NCBI GenBank assembly: GCA_944380315.1
Contig: CALWHG010000009.1
Span: forward strand, 1 to 57,478
DNA from: an uncultured Lachnospiraceae bacterium
GTDB lineage: Bacteria > Bacillota > Clostridia > Lachnospirales > Lachnospiraceae
Length of the DNA: 57,478 bases
Reading direction: 5' to 3'
A model generated the notes under the pieces. It did no database searches. It had not been told where the DNA came from and worked only from the letters and a program-made list of their open reading frames with translations. The translations under genes were made by a program, and so were the position numbers. Position 1 is the first letter of the stretch, and each line of letters starts with the position of its first letter. Shown piece by piece: positions 1 to 8,486 of the stretch.

Positions 1-91
1 GGGCATCAAGTACCCAACTTATACGATAAAAGAGCTTTCCTACAGCTTTATATCAAGGCAGCTTCAGGCTATCCTTCAATAAAAAACCACG

Positions 92-123
92 AAAAAAGAG
101 CGGCAACCGCAAGGCTGCCGCTC
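92..123 (-). terminator. Intrinsic terminator after hsp20
   Basis: Minus-strand hairpin with 8-bp arms (98-105 paired with 116-123, GAGCGGCA/TGCCGCTC) followed by six T on the minus strand (A-run 92-97). It lies 34 bp beyond the hsp20 stop codon. Nothing recognisable is seen in bases 1-91. Confidence 0.85.
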
Positions 124-156
124 TCATCATATACATATGTCACACCCAAAGGCTTA

Positions 157-588
157 TCAGTCGATGGAGATGTACTTCTTCTCAGGCACCTTCCTTGCAT
201 CCTTTTTGGGGATATCCAGTTTCAGGATACCATTTTCATACTTGGCGTGGATGTCCTCCTCAGTAAGAGCCTTGCCTACATAGAAGCTCCTCTGCATGTT
301 GCCTACCACACGCTCACGTCTGATATAGTTGCCCTTGCTCTCATCTTCCTTGCCCAGAGACTTCACAGCGCTGATGGTCAGTGTACCGTCATTGAGCTCA
401 AGACGTATGTCCTCCTTGTGGAAGCCAGGCAGGTCGACCATGACCTCATATCTGTCCTCAAGCTCCTTGACATCAGTCTTCATGATGTTCTGAGCCCTCT
501 TGCCATAAAGCTCCTTATCGATATCAGGAAATGAAAAATCCATAAAATCATCAAACAGATTGCCATTAAAAATGCTGGGTACTAACAT
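157..588 (-). CDS. hsp20: Small heat-shock protein, Hsp20/alpha-crystallin family
   Basis: ATP-independent holdase chaperone of the cytoplasm that keeps unfolding proteins soluble for refolding by DnaK/ClpB-type machines (family knowledge). The 143 residues match the usual length. The alpha-crystallin domain covers roughly residues 35-130, with the conserved VDLPGF, DI.LEL..G.L and ENGILKLDIPK segments; the C-terminus ends in ISI, the I-x-I anchor that binds neighbouring subunits. The start has a strong ribosome site (GAGGAGGT, 596-603). The gene is monocistronic between its own promoter/CIRCE and a terminator. It uses ATC rather than ATA for isoleucine, unlike most neighbours, as expected for a highly expressed gene. 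Confidence 0.95.
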   Translation of the reverse strand: MLVPSIFNGNLFDDFMDFSFPDIDKELYGKRAQNIMKTDVKELEDRYEVMVDLPGFHKEDIRLELNDGTLTISAVKSLGKEDESKGNYIRRERVVGNMQRSFYVGKALTEEDIHAKYENGILKLDIPKKDARKVPEKKYISID

Positions 589-665
589 AATGCTTACCTC
601 CTCTATATGCCTGCCGCAGCTCCGGATATCTCCGGCCCTCGGCTCCTCTTTTTCTTTACGCCTAT

Positions 666-694
666 GTTATAGCACTGTTTGTTAGCACTGTCAA
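666..694 (-). promoter_or_regulatory. Sigma-A promoter of hsp20
   Basis: Reading the minus strand: TTGACA (689-694), 17-bp spacer, TATAAC (666-671). The -35 box lies inside the CIRCE palindrome, so repressor binding would block polymerase. Confidence 0.85.
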
Positions 695-708
695 GCGTTG
701 AGTGCTGA
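682..708. promoter_or_regulatory. CIRCE element (HrcA operator)
   Basis: TTAGCACTG (682-690), nine-base spacer, GAGTGCTGA (700-708). The known CIRCE consensus is TTAGCACTC-N9-GAGTGCTAA, so 16 of 18 arm positions match and the spacer length is exact. CIRCE is the binding site of the heat-shock repressor HrcA, which predicts HrcA control of hsp20 here; control of an hsp20 is less usual than of groES or dnaK operons. Confidence 0.9.
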
Positions 709-812
709 TAATCATATAAAATTTTTATAAACTTACTTGAACCTCACAAGCTTCTTTTCTTGCTTCAGATATGCTATCATGGCTATGCAGTCATGTTACC
801 AAGGAGCTTAGC

Positions 813-2249
813 ATGAAAGAATTTATCCGGTTTATAAAGAAACATTCCGTCCTTTCCATATATACCACTATCATCACCATCCTGTCCTACGGAGGCTTCT
901 GGCTCAATTCAGGCGACATACTCACAGATACCGAGACCTACATCACCCATCCTGCAGATACCATCAATGTATTTCTCAGGGTAGGCAGATTTGGGCTGGT
1001 CCTTACAAAGAAGCTCTTTTCCACTGAGGTGTATTCCTCCTCCATGGCAGTGCTCTATATGATGGCAGCGATGGTGCTCCTTTGTCTGGTATTTGACTTC
1101 TGTATCAATAAGCTTGTGGATAAGAAGCACAGGGATGGTCTGCTTCCGTTTTTCCTGGTATTCAACGGGCTGTACATCAACTCACCCGTGCTTATACATC
1201 AGTTTTATTTTACATATCAGGCCTTTGAGATGGTCTTTGCCTTCCTGCTTTCAGTCATCTCTGCCTATCTCATATTTGGCTGGGCGATCAGAGTAAGTAA
1301 AAAAGGCCTCAAGGTTGAGACCTCACTTATAGCCGGCATGTCGGTGCCTGAGCTCCCTTGGATATCTGGCTCTGTCAAAGGCGATCATATACGTGCGCTT
1401 CGGGACCTTCAGGACCTATCTTACTGACAGCTATATGTCCTGGGGCAATGTACCCCTCGCTCAGTGTATCTCAAATATCCTTGGCGACATAAGACGATTG
1501 GTCTTCAGGGAGCTTCCGGTCTACAGCAGGCTATATGTGCCCGTGACCTTTGGTGCAGTCATGCTCAGCATATACAGAGGCCTAAGACTAAAAAGGAAGG
1601 GAACTCTCTGACTCATGGCAGGACTGCTGGTCATGATATGCTCCTGCTTCTTCATGACCTTCGTGCTCGGCAACTATCAGGTGCTCAGGGCAAATATGAC
1701 AGAGCCTCTGACCTTTGCATTTTCTTCAGCGCTCCTCTGCCTGCTGCTCCGAAATCTTGAGGCCTGGAGCCTGGTAAAGAGGCTCAGAGCCGGATATCTT
1801 CTCAGATATGGCTGTCTCCTGTTGCTTGCCATGGGCCTCATGTCACAGCTTGATATGACAAACCGCTACGTGGAGCTCATACATCATGTGGCAGAGGCAG
1901 ATGTGCGCATGGCCGAAACATATATGGCAGTACCGTCTCCATGAGAGGACCAGGAAATGAAGGCCAGACTCCCATGGTATTTGTGGGTTCCTGGAGTCCT
2001 GAGCTCCAGGGTACTGGAGTACAGCCCTGGGATGCTACAGGCATATCCTTTTTTACCATCGACAGCAGCAACGTGCAGGGCTCCGCAAGGATAGCCAGGC
2101 TCATGAACATACTTGGCCTTGAAACAGCCGAGCCGAATGCTGACCAGTATGCCATGGCTCTAGAAGCCGCAAAGAACATGCCCTGCTGGCCCGCCGATGG
2201 CTCCTGCATATATAAGGATGGCGTGATCGTAGTAAAGCTGAGCCAGTGA
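813..2249 (+). pseudogene. Decayed GtrII-like membrane glucosyltransferase
   Basis: One polytopic membrane protein is spread over two frames. Codons from ATG 813 (ribosome site AAGGAG, 801) run to about 1350, encoding an N-terminus with a DTETY motif and membrane helices. Reading then continues in another frame (about 1360-1920, with LTDSYMSWGN and LRANMTEP), interrupted by an in-frame TGA at 1609-1611, and returns to the first frame near 1920 for a soluble C-terminal tail (PMVFVGSW, DSSNVQGSARI) up to the stop at 2249. The order of segments resembles the GtrII/glucosyltransferase-domain family that transfers glucose from a lipid carrier during surface-polysaccharide modification. Two frameshifts plus one stop make function unlikely; sequencing error cannot be excluded. 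The second shift may be one extra AT in the ATATAT near 1921. Confidence 0.7.
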
Positions 2250-2313
2250 CCTGCCTTATCAGGTGCTGATCTCCTTGAAGCCATAATATCAGACTTAAGA
2301 TCAAGAGGCCTAC

Positions 2314-3654
2314 ATGAATTCACATAAGCTTTTTTCAGAGACATCACCGCTGAAGCTATTTTTCCTGGCATCAATACCCGGAGCCATAAGCATGCTGGCT
2401 TCAGCCTTATATCAAACCATAGACGGAGTTTTTGTAGGGCAGTTCCTGGGATCCACAGCCTTTGCTGCAGTCAATCTGGCCATGCCTTTCGTCATCATAA
2501 ACTTTTCTCTTGCAGACCTTATAGGCGTGGGAGCGTCAGTGCCCATATCCATAAGCCTTGGCAAGAAAGATGAGCAGAATGCCCATAACATATTTACCTG
2601 TGCCTGCATCATGATATTCCTTGCAGGCATAGCCATAGGCGCCCTGCTCTACGCTGCTGCGCCTATGCTCATAAAACTTATGGGGGCAGAGGGCGATTTT
2701 GCCAGGCTGGCAGTGCAGTATATAAGAGTCTACGCCATATGCTCACCGCTTACCACCATAGTCTTTGCCATGGATAACTTACTACGCATATGCGGCTTCA
2801 TAAGAGGGAGCATGTTCCTCAACATACTCATGTCAGTCCTCAGTGGAGTACTGGAGTTCCTGTTCCTCGGCGTATTTGGCTTCGGAGTCTGGGGAGCAGC
2901 CTTTGCCACCTGCTCAGGCATGATGGTCTGCGCCCTGCTGGCACTTACGCCCTTTATCCGTGGGAAAGCGCTGCTTCGCTTCGTAAGGCCCCGTTTCCAC
3001 GCCCGCATGATAAGGCAGATCATAAGCTGCGGCAGCCCCAACTTCCTCAACAACATAGCAGGCCGCATCACCTCCATATTGCTCAATGCCATACTGGTCA
3101 GGATCGGAGGCGAGCTTGCTGTCTCCATATACGGAGTACTCATGTACACGGAAGGCTTCATACAGCCTCTTCTTTATGGTATGTGTGATTCTCTTCAGCC
3201 CGCAGTAGGCTATAATCTTGGAGCAGGCAAGCTGTCAAGAGTCAGAGCCATAGAACGCTGCTGCTTTACCGCAAGCGCCGTAGTCTCTCTTCTTTCCGTA
3301 GCCATTATGCTGCTCATACCGGAGACCATCTCCCAGCTTTTCATGCCTGATGCAGATGCAGAAGGCCTTGCTATGACAGTGACTGCACTCAGATTTTTCG
3401 CTCTGACCTATGTGACACGCTGGTTCTCATTTGCCACCCAAAGCTTCATGCTGGCCATAGAACGTCCCAGAGAAGCAGCTTTCATATCAGTGTCTACGGC
3501 ACTGGTGTTTCCAGTCCTTCTTATATTGCTCCTGTGGCCTCTCGGCCTTACAGGCATATGGCTCAACTTTGCTGGCACCTCGATGCTTGCAGGCATCCTT
3601 GCCGCAGCTATACTTTTGAGGCTAAGGACTGAGCTTATAAAAGCTGACACCTGA
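2314..3654 (+). CDS. MATE family efflux transporter
   Basis: Twelve-helix inner-membrane exporter, 446 residues, the normal MATE length. Multidrug and toxin extrusion proteins expel cationic drugs or metabolites using a Na+ or H+ gradient. The N-terminal half shows PLKLFFLASIPGAISML and the loop YQTIDGVFVGQFLG, and the repeat in the C-terminal half has GYNLGAGK, all typical of the DinF/MepA-like branch. The substrate cannot be deduced. The gene stands alone between the decayed glucosyltransferase and a convergent phosphatase and ends in a shared bidirectional terminator. Isoleucine codons in the first 90 residues are nearly all ATA. Confidence 0.9.
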   Translation: MNSHKLFSETSPLKLFFLASIPGAISMLASALYQTIDGVFVGQFLGSTAFAAVNLAMPFVIINFSLADLIGVGASVPISISLGKKDEQNAHNIFTCACIMIFLAGIAIGALLYAAAPMLIKLMGAEGDFARLAVQYIRVYAICSPLTTIVFAMDNLLRICGFIRGSMFLNILMSVLSGVLEFLFLGVFGFGVWGAAFATCSGMMVCALLALTPFIRGKALLRFVRPRFHARMIRQIISCGSPNFLNNIAGRITSILLNAILVRIGGELAVSIYGVLMYTEGFIQPLLYGMCDSLQPAVGYNLGAGKLSRVRAIERCCFTASAVVSLLSVAIMLLIPETISQLFMPDADAEGLAMTVTALRFFALTYVTRWFSFATQSFMLAIERPREAAFISVSTALVFPVLLILLLWPLGLTGIWLNFAGTSMLAGILAAAILLRLRTELIKADT

Positions 3655-3701
3655 AAAACTGCGGTATCATTTACTAATAGTAGATGATATCCGCAGTTTT
3701 T
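3654..3701. terminator. Bidirectional terminator between MATE and phosphatase genes
   Basis: Arms 3654-3664 and 3691-3701 pair perfectly over 11 bp (AAAAACTGCGG/CCGCAGTTTTT) and a further 6 bp pair inside (3665-3670 with 3684-3689, one bulged T). A-run on one side and T-run on the other make it usable from both strands, fitting its place between convergent genes. Confidence 0.9.
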
Positions 3702-3736
3702 GTTATGATCTTTATATCGGCCTTTCAGGCAGGGTC

Positions 3737-4474
3737 TCAGTCCCTATCCACAAATATCTCACATAATCTCTGGAGCTCCTCCTTACTCAGTCCGCAGGCC
3801 CCAAGATATCCTGCAGCAGAGCCCCAGTTTTCCCTAATATAATCCATGGTAGTCCTCATATCCTGAGGTCTTGAGCCTAAAAGTACATCGGGAACTTCCA
3901 TGTTTGCCTCCTTGAACATCTCTCTGAGCTTATCAAAAATGGGCTTCATATTATGCTCGCTGACCTCATAATCTGCCACTATGATATCCTCCGGAACTCC
4001 ACATAGCCAGAGTATCAGCATGGCAGTGATTCCTGTCCTGTCCTTACCTACGGCACAGTGAAATACTGCCGGCCGGCCATTCCGCTCTATAAGTATGCGC
4101 ATGACCTTTGCAAAGCCCTCCTTATGGGTGTTAAGGATCACTTTATAGAGTTCGGCTATGGTATCAGGATATATCTCCTTGCCATCCTCCTCGCGAAGCC
4201 TGTCAGACATGGCTATGTGGTGATGCTCAAATTCCTCCGTAACAGCATCCGGCTTGGTCGTTGCCTCATTGTCGCTTCTGAGATCTATGACACAGCTTAT
4301 ACCATGCTCAAGCATCCACTGTCTGTCACTGTCTGTCAGAGACTGAAGTCCATCGGAGCGAAATATCACTCCTCTTTTTATATGTCCGCCCTCTGCCGGG
4401 TAGCCTCCAAGCTCCCTGAAATTCCTGGGGCCATCAAGAGCCACCGGCAGGTTTATGTTATATACTCCTGTCAT
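3737..4474 (-). CDS. PTP-like phosphatase (Y_phosphatase3 family)
   Basis: Cysteine-dependent phosphatase of 245 residues. The P-loop HCAVGKDRTG (139-148; nucleophile Cys140, Arg146) and the N-terminal RNFRELGGY are typical of the family once named IphP-like, whose members act on phosphotyrosine, phosphoinositides or other small phosphoesters. The general-acid Asp is not certain. It is the last gene of the minus-strand ABC operon, 30 bp after a permease gene, with ribosome site AGAGGAT. Together with the PHP-domain phosphoesterase at the head of the operon it suggests that the imported compound carries phosphate (inference); an unrelated protein-tyrosine phosphatase role is the alternative. 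Confidence 0.85.
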   Translation of the reverse strand: MTGVYNINLPVALDGPRNFRELGGYPAEGGHIKRGVIFRSDGLQSLTDSDRQWMLEHGISCVIDLRSDNEATTKPDAVTEEFEHHHIAMSDRLREEDGKEIYPDTIAELYKVILNTHKEGFAKVMRILIERNGRPAVFHCAVGKDRTGITAMLILWLCGVPEDIIVADYEVSEHNMKPIFDKLREMFKEANMEVPDVLLGSRPQDMRTTMDYIRENWGSAAGYLGACGLSKEELQRLCEIFVDRD

Positions 4475-4504
4475 ATATCTATCCTCTTCTTCAAATATAC
4501 GCTT

Positions 4505-5353
4505 TTATTTTCCTGCCTGCCATGCTTCTTCCTTCATGTTGCTCTTTATGTAGACCACGGCTCCGCCAAGGCAGATGATGAACATGAGCACCGAAAGTGC
4601 TGCCGCTCTCTGATAATCCAGATAGGTATTTACCTGCTGATACAGGAGTATGCCAAGCATCTTGGGATTGTTTGGGCCTGTCAGATAAGGTATGGTAAAT
4701 GCTCCTATCTGTCCCATGAGTATGAAGGTGGCTGCCACTATGACATCCTTATATACCAGAGGCCATATGATCTTTGTAAGTATCTTTCCCCAGCCACAGC
4801 CTGCATCCTTTGCGCTTTCCACATAGGAATCAGCAACATTTGAAAGGGCAGCTGAAAGGAGCATGGCGGAAAACGGTATATTGAACCACAGGTTGCATAT
4901 GACTATGCCCTTCATGTCATAAAGCAATCCAGGCTTGTACATGATGCCGAAAAGCTGAAGGAACCGGTTTATGAAGCCCGCATCCTTAATGATATTCATT
5001 ACCGCATAGACTGCGACTATGCCAGGGATAAATCTGGGCAGCAGATACAGTCTTCCTATTATACGGCTTATGCCGCTCTTTGAAAATCTCAGGTAGAGAG
5101 CCAGCAGGAAGCTGAATACCATGGCAAGCAGCATGGTGCTCAGTGCTTCTATGACTGTAAATACCAGGCTTTCAAAGGCCTCGTAGCTGGTCAGGAAATA
5201 CTGGTAATTTGCCAGTGTGAACTGACCGTCTGCCGTACTGAAGGACTGTGCGACAGTATTTAGTATGGGGAGTATGACCACCAGCAGCATGACAGTAAAT
5301 GCAGGCGCTACCATGAGGTAGGGCATCCAGGGTCTAACTTTTTTCTTATCCAT
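4505..5353 (-). CDS. ABC transporter permease (binding-protein-dependent, PotB-like)
   Basis: Inner-membrane channel subunit, 282 residues, six predicted helices starting at residue 12. The cytoplasmic coupling (EAA) loop is ESAKDAGCGWGKILTKIIWP, which docks to the ATPase. It belongs to the MetI-like fold used for sugars, polyamines, iron and phosphonates. It lies downstream of the binding-protein gene and upstream of the phosphatase; the partner permease is encoded at 7659-8480. Ribosome site AGAGGAAA before ATG. The sequence alone does not give the substrate. Confidence 0.85.
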   Translation of the reverse strand: MDKKKVRPWMPYLMVAPAFTVMLLVVILPILNTVAQSFSTADGQFTLANYQYFLTSYEAFESLVFTVIEALSTMLLAMVFSFLLALYLRFSKSGISRIIGRLYLLPRFIPGIVAVYAVMNIIKDAGFINRFLQLFGIMYKPGLLYDMKGIVICNLWFNIPFSAMLLSAALSNVADSYVESAKDAGCGWGKILTKIIWPLVYKDVIVAATFILMGQIGAFTIPYLTGPNNPKMLGILLYQQVNTYLDYQRAAALSVLMFIICLGGAVVYIKSNMKEEAWQAGK

Positions 5354-5430
5354 TTATATTTCCTCTTCAATGATCTTGTCCGCAACCTGCATGATGGATA
5401 CGGGCAGCCACTGCCTTATCAGTCAGAGCT

Positions 5431-6627
5431 TTATCTTGCAAGGCTTCCGATCTCCTCAGTCCAGCGCTCTCTGATGTCTGTCTGAAGGGTACCTATGGAG
5501 AAATAACGGAGGGTGCTCATATCAGTCTCATTGAGCCAGTCCTCATGCTCAAGACCTTCCATCTTGGAAGCGTCTACTACAGGTGAGGCAAACATAGTAT
5601 TCCAGTCTATGGCCTGGGCCTCATAGCTGAGATAATAGTCTATGACTGAAAGACATGCTTCCTTGTCACTGCCTATGGAGGGCATCATGAATCCTGCAAG
5701 TCCGCCAAGAAATGCTTCCTCAAGCTGTGTCATCTTTATGCTGTCAGGAAGTGTACCCATGTTCTTCTGGCTGAGTACCATATTTGCAAAAGCGGGCACC
5801 ATGTCGACCTGCTTGGTTGCCAGAAGATCAAGAGCTCCCTGATTCTTCATAGGGTACTGTACCTTTCCAGCTGTCTGATAGAGATAGGGATGGAGCTCTG
5901 CAAGGAGTGCAAATGCATTGTCCCATTCCTCCTGGTGCTCATCCCTCCACTTGGGATCATCAGATAAAGCAGCCTCCTCGGGAAGCTGGTTGTAAATGGT
6001 ATTTGCCACGAAAGAGAATCCTGCATTTCCCGTAGAAGGATCATTGTAGGTGAAGCGTCCAGGGTTGTCCTTTATCCACTGATAGAGCTCCTCTGCAGTC
6101 TTGGGAGGCTCAGGTACTACTTCTGAATCATATGCCAGAAATACGGATGTTCCTCTGTAGGGTATGAAGTTGGATCCGACTACATTGTCCTTGAAAATAA
6201 GGTTCTCATAGTTAGGTATCTTCGACGTGTCTATCTCATCAAAGAAATCTTCGCTGGTACGGGCTACGATATCAGCTATGGCACTGTCATCCAGGGCTAT
6301 AAGATCAAAATCAGTATCTGTCTGATCTGCCTGATATGCCGCTACGAGGCGGTCAGGAAGGCTCTGCTCACTGGTTCCGGATACAACGAACTGTATCTCC
6401 ACTCTTGCCTTTGTGTTGTAGTTGGGATCAGCATTGTGGGCATCGGCTATGGCCTGAAGGGCCTCACGGACCTCCTGTCCGCCTGAACTCCATATGGTGA
6501 CTGTAGGCACCTCTGCAGTCTCCTGAGATGAGCCTGAGCCTCCGCAGCCTGTAAGGCTCAGAGCAGCAAGGCTCATAGCCATAAGACCTGCAACTAATCT
6601 TATCTTCCTGTTTGATCTTTTCATCAT
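5431..6627 (-). CDS. ABC transporter substrate-binding lipoprotein
   Basis: Extracellular solute-binding protein, 398 residues, anchored by lipid: signal peptide with basic start (MMKRSNRKIR), hydrophobic stretch, lipobox LTGC and a Gly/Ser linker. The mature part begins TVTIWSSGG and has the two-lobe binding-protein pattern of the iron/thiamine/polyamine/2-aminoethylphosphonate group (for example FTYNDPSTGNAG, a segment shared with YnjB-like proteins). Ribosome site GAGGAG. It sits between ATPase and permease genes in the same operon, so it delivers ligand to permeases 4505-5353 and 7659-8480. Ligand unknown; a phosphorylated compound is inferred only from neighbours. Confidence 0.85.
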   Translation of the reverse strand: MMKRSNRKIRLVAGLMAMSLAALSLTGCGGSGSSQETAEVPTVTIWSSGGQEVREALQAIADAHNADPNYNTKARVEIQFVVSGTSEQSLPDRLVAAYQADQTDTDFDLIALDDSAIADIVARTSEDFFDEIDTSKIPNYENLIFKDNVVGSNFIPYRGTSVFLAYDSEVVPEPPKTAEELYQWIKDNPGRFTYNDPSTGNAGFSFVANTIYNQLPEEAALSDDPKWRDEHQEEWDNAFALLAELHPYLYQTAGKVQYPMKNQGALDLLATKQVDMVPAFANMVLSQKNMGTLPDSIKMTQLEEAFLGGLAGFMMPSIGSDKEACLSVIDYYLSYEAQAIDWNTMFASPVVDASKMEGLEHEDWLNETDMSTLRYFSIGTLQTDIRERWTEEIGSLAR

Positions 6628-6677
6628 TTTATTCTCCTCTTTTTCTTTACCTTATATAGCTCTGCCATGAACCTGAC

Positions 6678-7646
6678 TCAGGCAGCAAAGGTCTGTTTTC
6701 TGTTATATATGCAGTTTACCCTGTCTCCGGTGTCAAAATTCCTGGCGATGTCCTTCTCCATAAAGACCTTGAGCTCTCCTCCTACGGGCATCTCCACTAT
6801 GGCCTGGGTATAATGGCCCAGGGACATGAGCTCCAGTATGGTACAGTCTCCATCCGCGCTCTTTTCCATGGTTATGTCCTCAGGGCGAACCGCATATTCC
6901 TTTCCGCCTTCACTCAGGAAATTCATCTCTCCTATAAATTCTGCAACAAACCTAGTCCTGGGGTTATCATAGATATCCTCTGGACTTCCCACCTGATCCA
7001 TGAAGCCTCTTCTCATGACTGCTATCCTGTCTGATATAGCCATGGCTTCCTCCTGGTCATGGGTAACGAATATGACTGTAAGTCCAGCCTCACGCTGTAT
7101 ACGCTTCAGTTCCTCTCTCATCTGTCCTCTGATCTTTGCATCCAGAGCTGAGAAGGGCTCATCCAGCAGAAGCAGTGAGGGCTTGAGTACGAGAGCTCTT
7201 GCTATGGCTATCCTCTGCTGCTGTCCGCCTGAGAGCTGACCGGGATATTTCTTCTCCATGCCCTCCATGCGAACCAGTCTGAGCATCTCATTTATCTCTT
7301 CCTTCATCTGACTCTTGGAATGCTTTCTTATCTGAAGCCCGAAGGCCATGTTTTCATATACCGTCATATGCGGCCAGAGATTATAGCTCTGGAAAACCAT
7401 GCCTGTGGGTCTCTCCTCGGGAGGCATGTCCTGGATCTCATTTCCGTCAAGGATGATCTTTCCGGAATCGATCTTGTTGAAGCCTCCGATGGCTCTCAGT
7501 ATGGTCGTCTTGCCGCAGCCGGATGGGCCAAGAAGAGTAAGCAGCTCTCTCTCCTTTACTGAGATATTGATGTTCTCTACGCCCTCATTTTTGCTGAACT
7601 TCTTTGTAAGTCCGCTGATTATCAGTTTTTCCTTAGTCTCACTCAT
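6678..7646 (-). CDS. ABC transporter ATP-binding protein (PotA/FbpC-like)
   Basis: Cytoplasmic ATPase of the importer, 322 residues. Walker A GPSGCGKTT near residue 37, Q-loop in VFQSYNLWPHMTVYENMAFG, signature LSGGQQQR, Walker B LLLLDEPFSALD, switch FVTHDQEEA. A C-terminal TOBE-like regulatory domain follows residue 240 (YAVRPEDI). It energises the pair of permeases on either side in the operon: stop-to-start distance to the upstream permease is 12 bp. The domain layout matches the polyamine/iron/glycerol-phosphate class of importers rather than amino-acid importers. Confidence 0.9.
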   Translation of the reverse strand: MSETKEKLIISGLTKKFSKNEGVENINISVKERELLTLLGPSGCGKTTILRAIGGFNKIDSGKIILDGNEIQDMPPEERPTGMVFQSYNLWPHMTVYENMAFGLQIRKHSKSQMKEEINEMLRLVRMEGMEKKYPGQLSGGQQQRIAIARALVLKPSLLLLDEPFSALDAKIRGQMREELKRIQREAGLTVIFVTHDQEEAMAISDRIAVMRRGFMDQVGSPEDIYDNPRTRFVAEFIGEMNFLSEGGKEYAVRPEDITMEKSADGDCTILELMSLGHYTQAIVEMPVGGELKVFMEKDIARNFDTGDRVNCIYNRKQTFAA

Positions 7647-7658
7647 TTTTTACTCCAT

Positions 7659-8480
7659 TTACATCTTGAGTCCGTTGGACAGGGCCTCGGCACTCAGATA
7701 TTTTCTGAATACTATAAGCAATATCAGTGACGGTATGAGAAGTATGACTGCAAATACCGAGCCTGCAGTCTCCGGAAACGACATTATTATGCCGTAAAGC
7801 TCACTGGGCATGGTATGTACATTGGGAAGTCCTATGAGCAGTGATCCCTGTGCCTCCTCCATGGACCCAAGGAAGGTATAGAGGGAGGCAACTACTATGC
7901 CTGGCCAGGCCATGGGCATGGTTATCCTGAAGAACACCCTGAGAGGTGAGGCACCCACGTCCCTGGCACTCTCCTCCTGCTGCACATGAACCGTCCTGAA
8001 GGCTCCGCTTGGTATCCATACCATGAACATCATCGTATTTACTATATGCACGAGCACTACTCCGACAAAGGTACCCATGAGATTGAGCTTGTAGAAAATG
8101 ACCGCCATGGCAGTATAGATACCCATCTTGGGGAATGCATTGGTAAGCAGGAAGCTGAGCCTTACCAGGGAGCGTCCCCTGAACTTATATCTTGCTATAG
8201 CGTAGGCCGCAGGCAGACATATGAGAAGAGACACCAGTGTTACCACTACCGCCAGCACCAGAGACGTAAATATGGTATCCACCATCTGGCTCTTGGAAAG
8301 TATGTAATCCCACCACTTAAATCCATAGGATGTAGGCACTACATCAGGATATTCATAGTCTCCCGCAAAGGAAAGCACCACCATGTTCATCAGCGGGCCA
8401 TAGAAGAAAAGCACGAATACCGCAAAGAATATCCACTCCAGAAACTTTTTCTTACCCAGTCCATAATAAAGCCTCTTCAT
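7659..8480 (-). CDS. ABC transporter permease (PotC-like)
   Basis: Second inner-membrane channel subunit of the same importer, 273 residues and six predicted helices. EAA coupling loop EESARDVGASPLRVFFRITMP; final helix FAVILLIPSLILLIVF. The start has ribosome site AAGGAG 9 bp before ATG. The gene follows the PHP-domain gene by 6 bp and precedes the ATPase by 12 bp, so translation is probably coupled. Family members work as heterodimers, here with the product of 4505-5353. Confidence 0.87.
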   Translation of the reverse strand: MKRLYYGLGKKKFLEWIFFAVFVLFFYGPLMNMVVLSFAGDYEYPDVVPTSYGFKWWDYILSKSQMVDTIFTSLVLAVVVTLVSLLICLPAAYAIARYKFRGRSLVRLSFLLTNAFPKMGIYTAMAVIFYKLNLMGTFVGVVLVHIVNTMMFMVWIPSGAFRTVHVQQEESARDVGASPLRVFFRITMPMAWPGIVVASLYTFLGSMEEAQGSLLIGLPNVHTMPSELYGIIMSFPETAGSVFAVILLIPSLILLIVFRKYLSAEALSNGLKM

Positions 8481-8486
8481 GGACTA

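Noticed and set aside
5380-5430. GGCAG/CTGCC hairpin between binding-protein and permease genes as terminator
   Set aside because: Five-base stem without T-run; at most an mRNA-stability hairpin.
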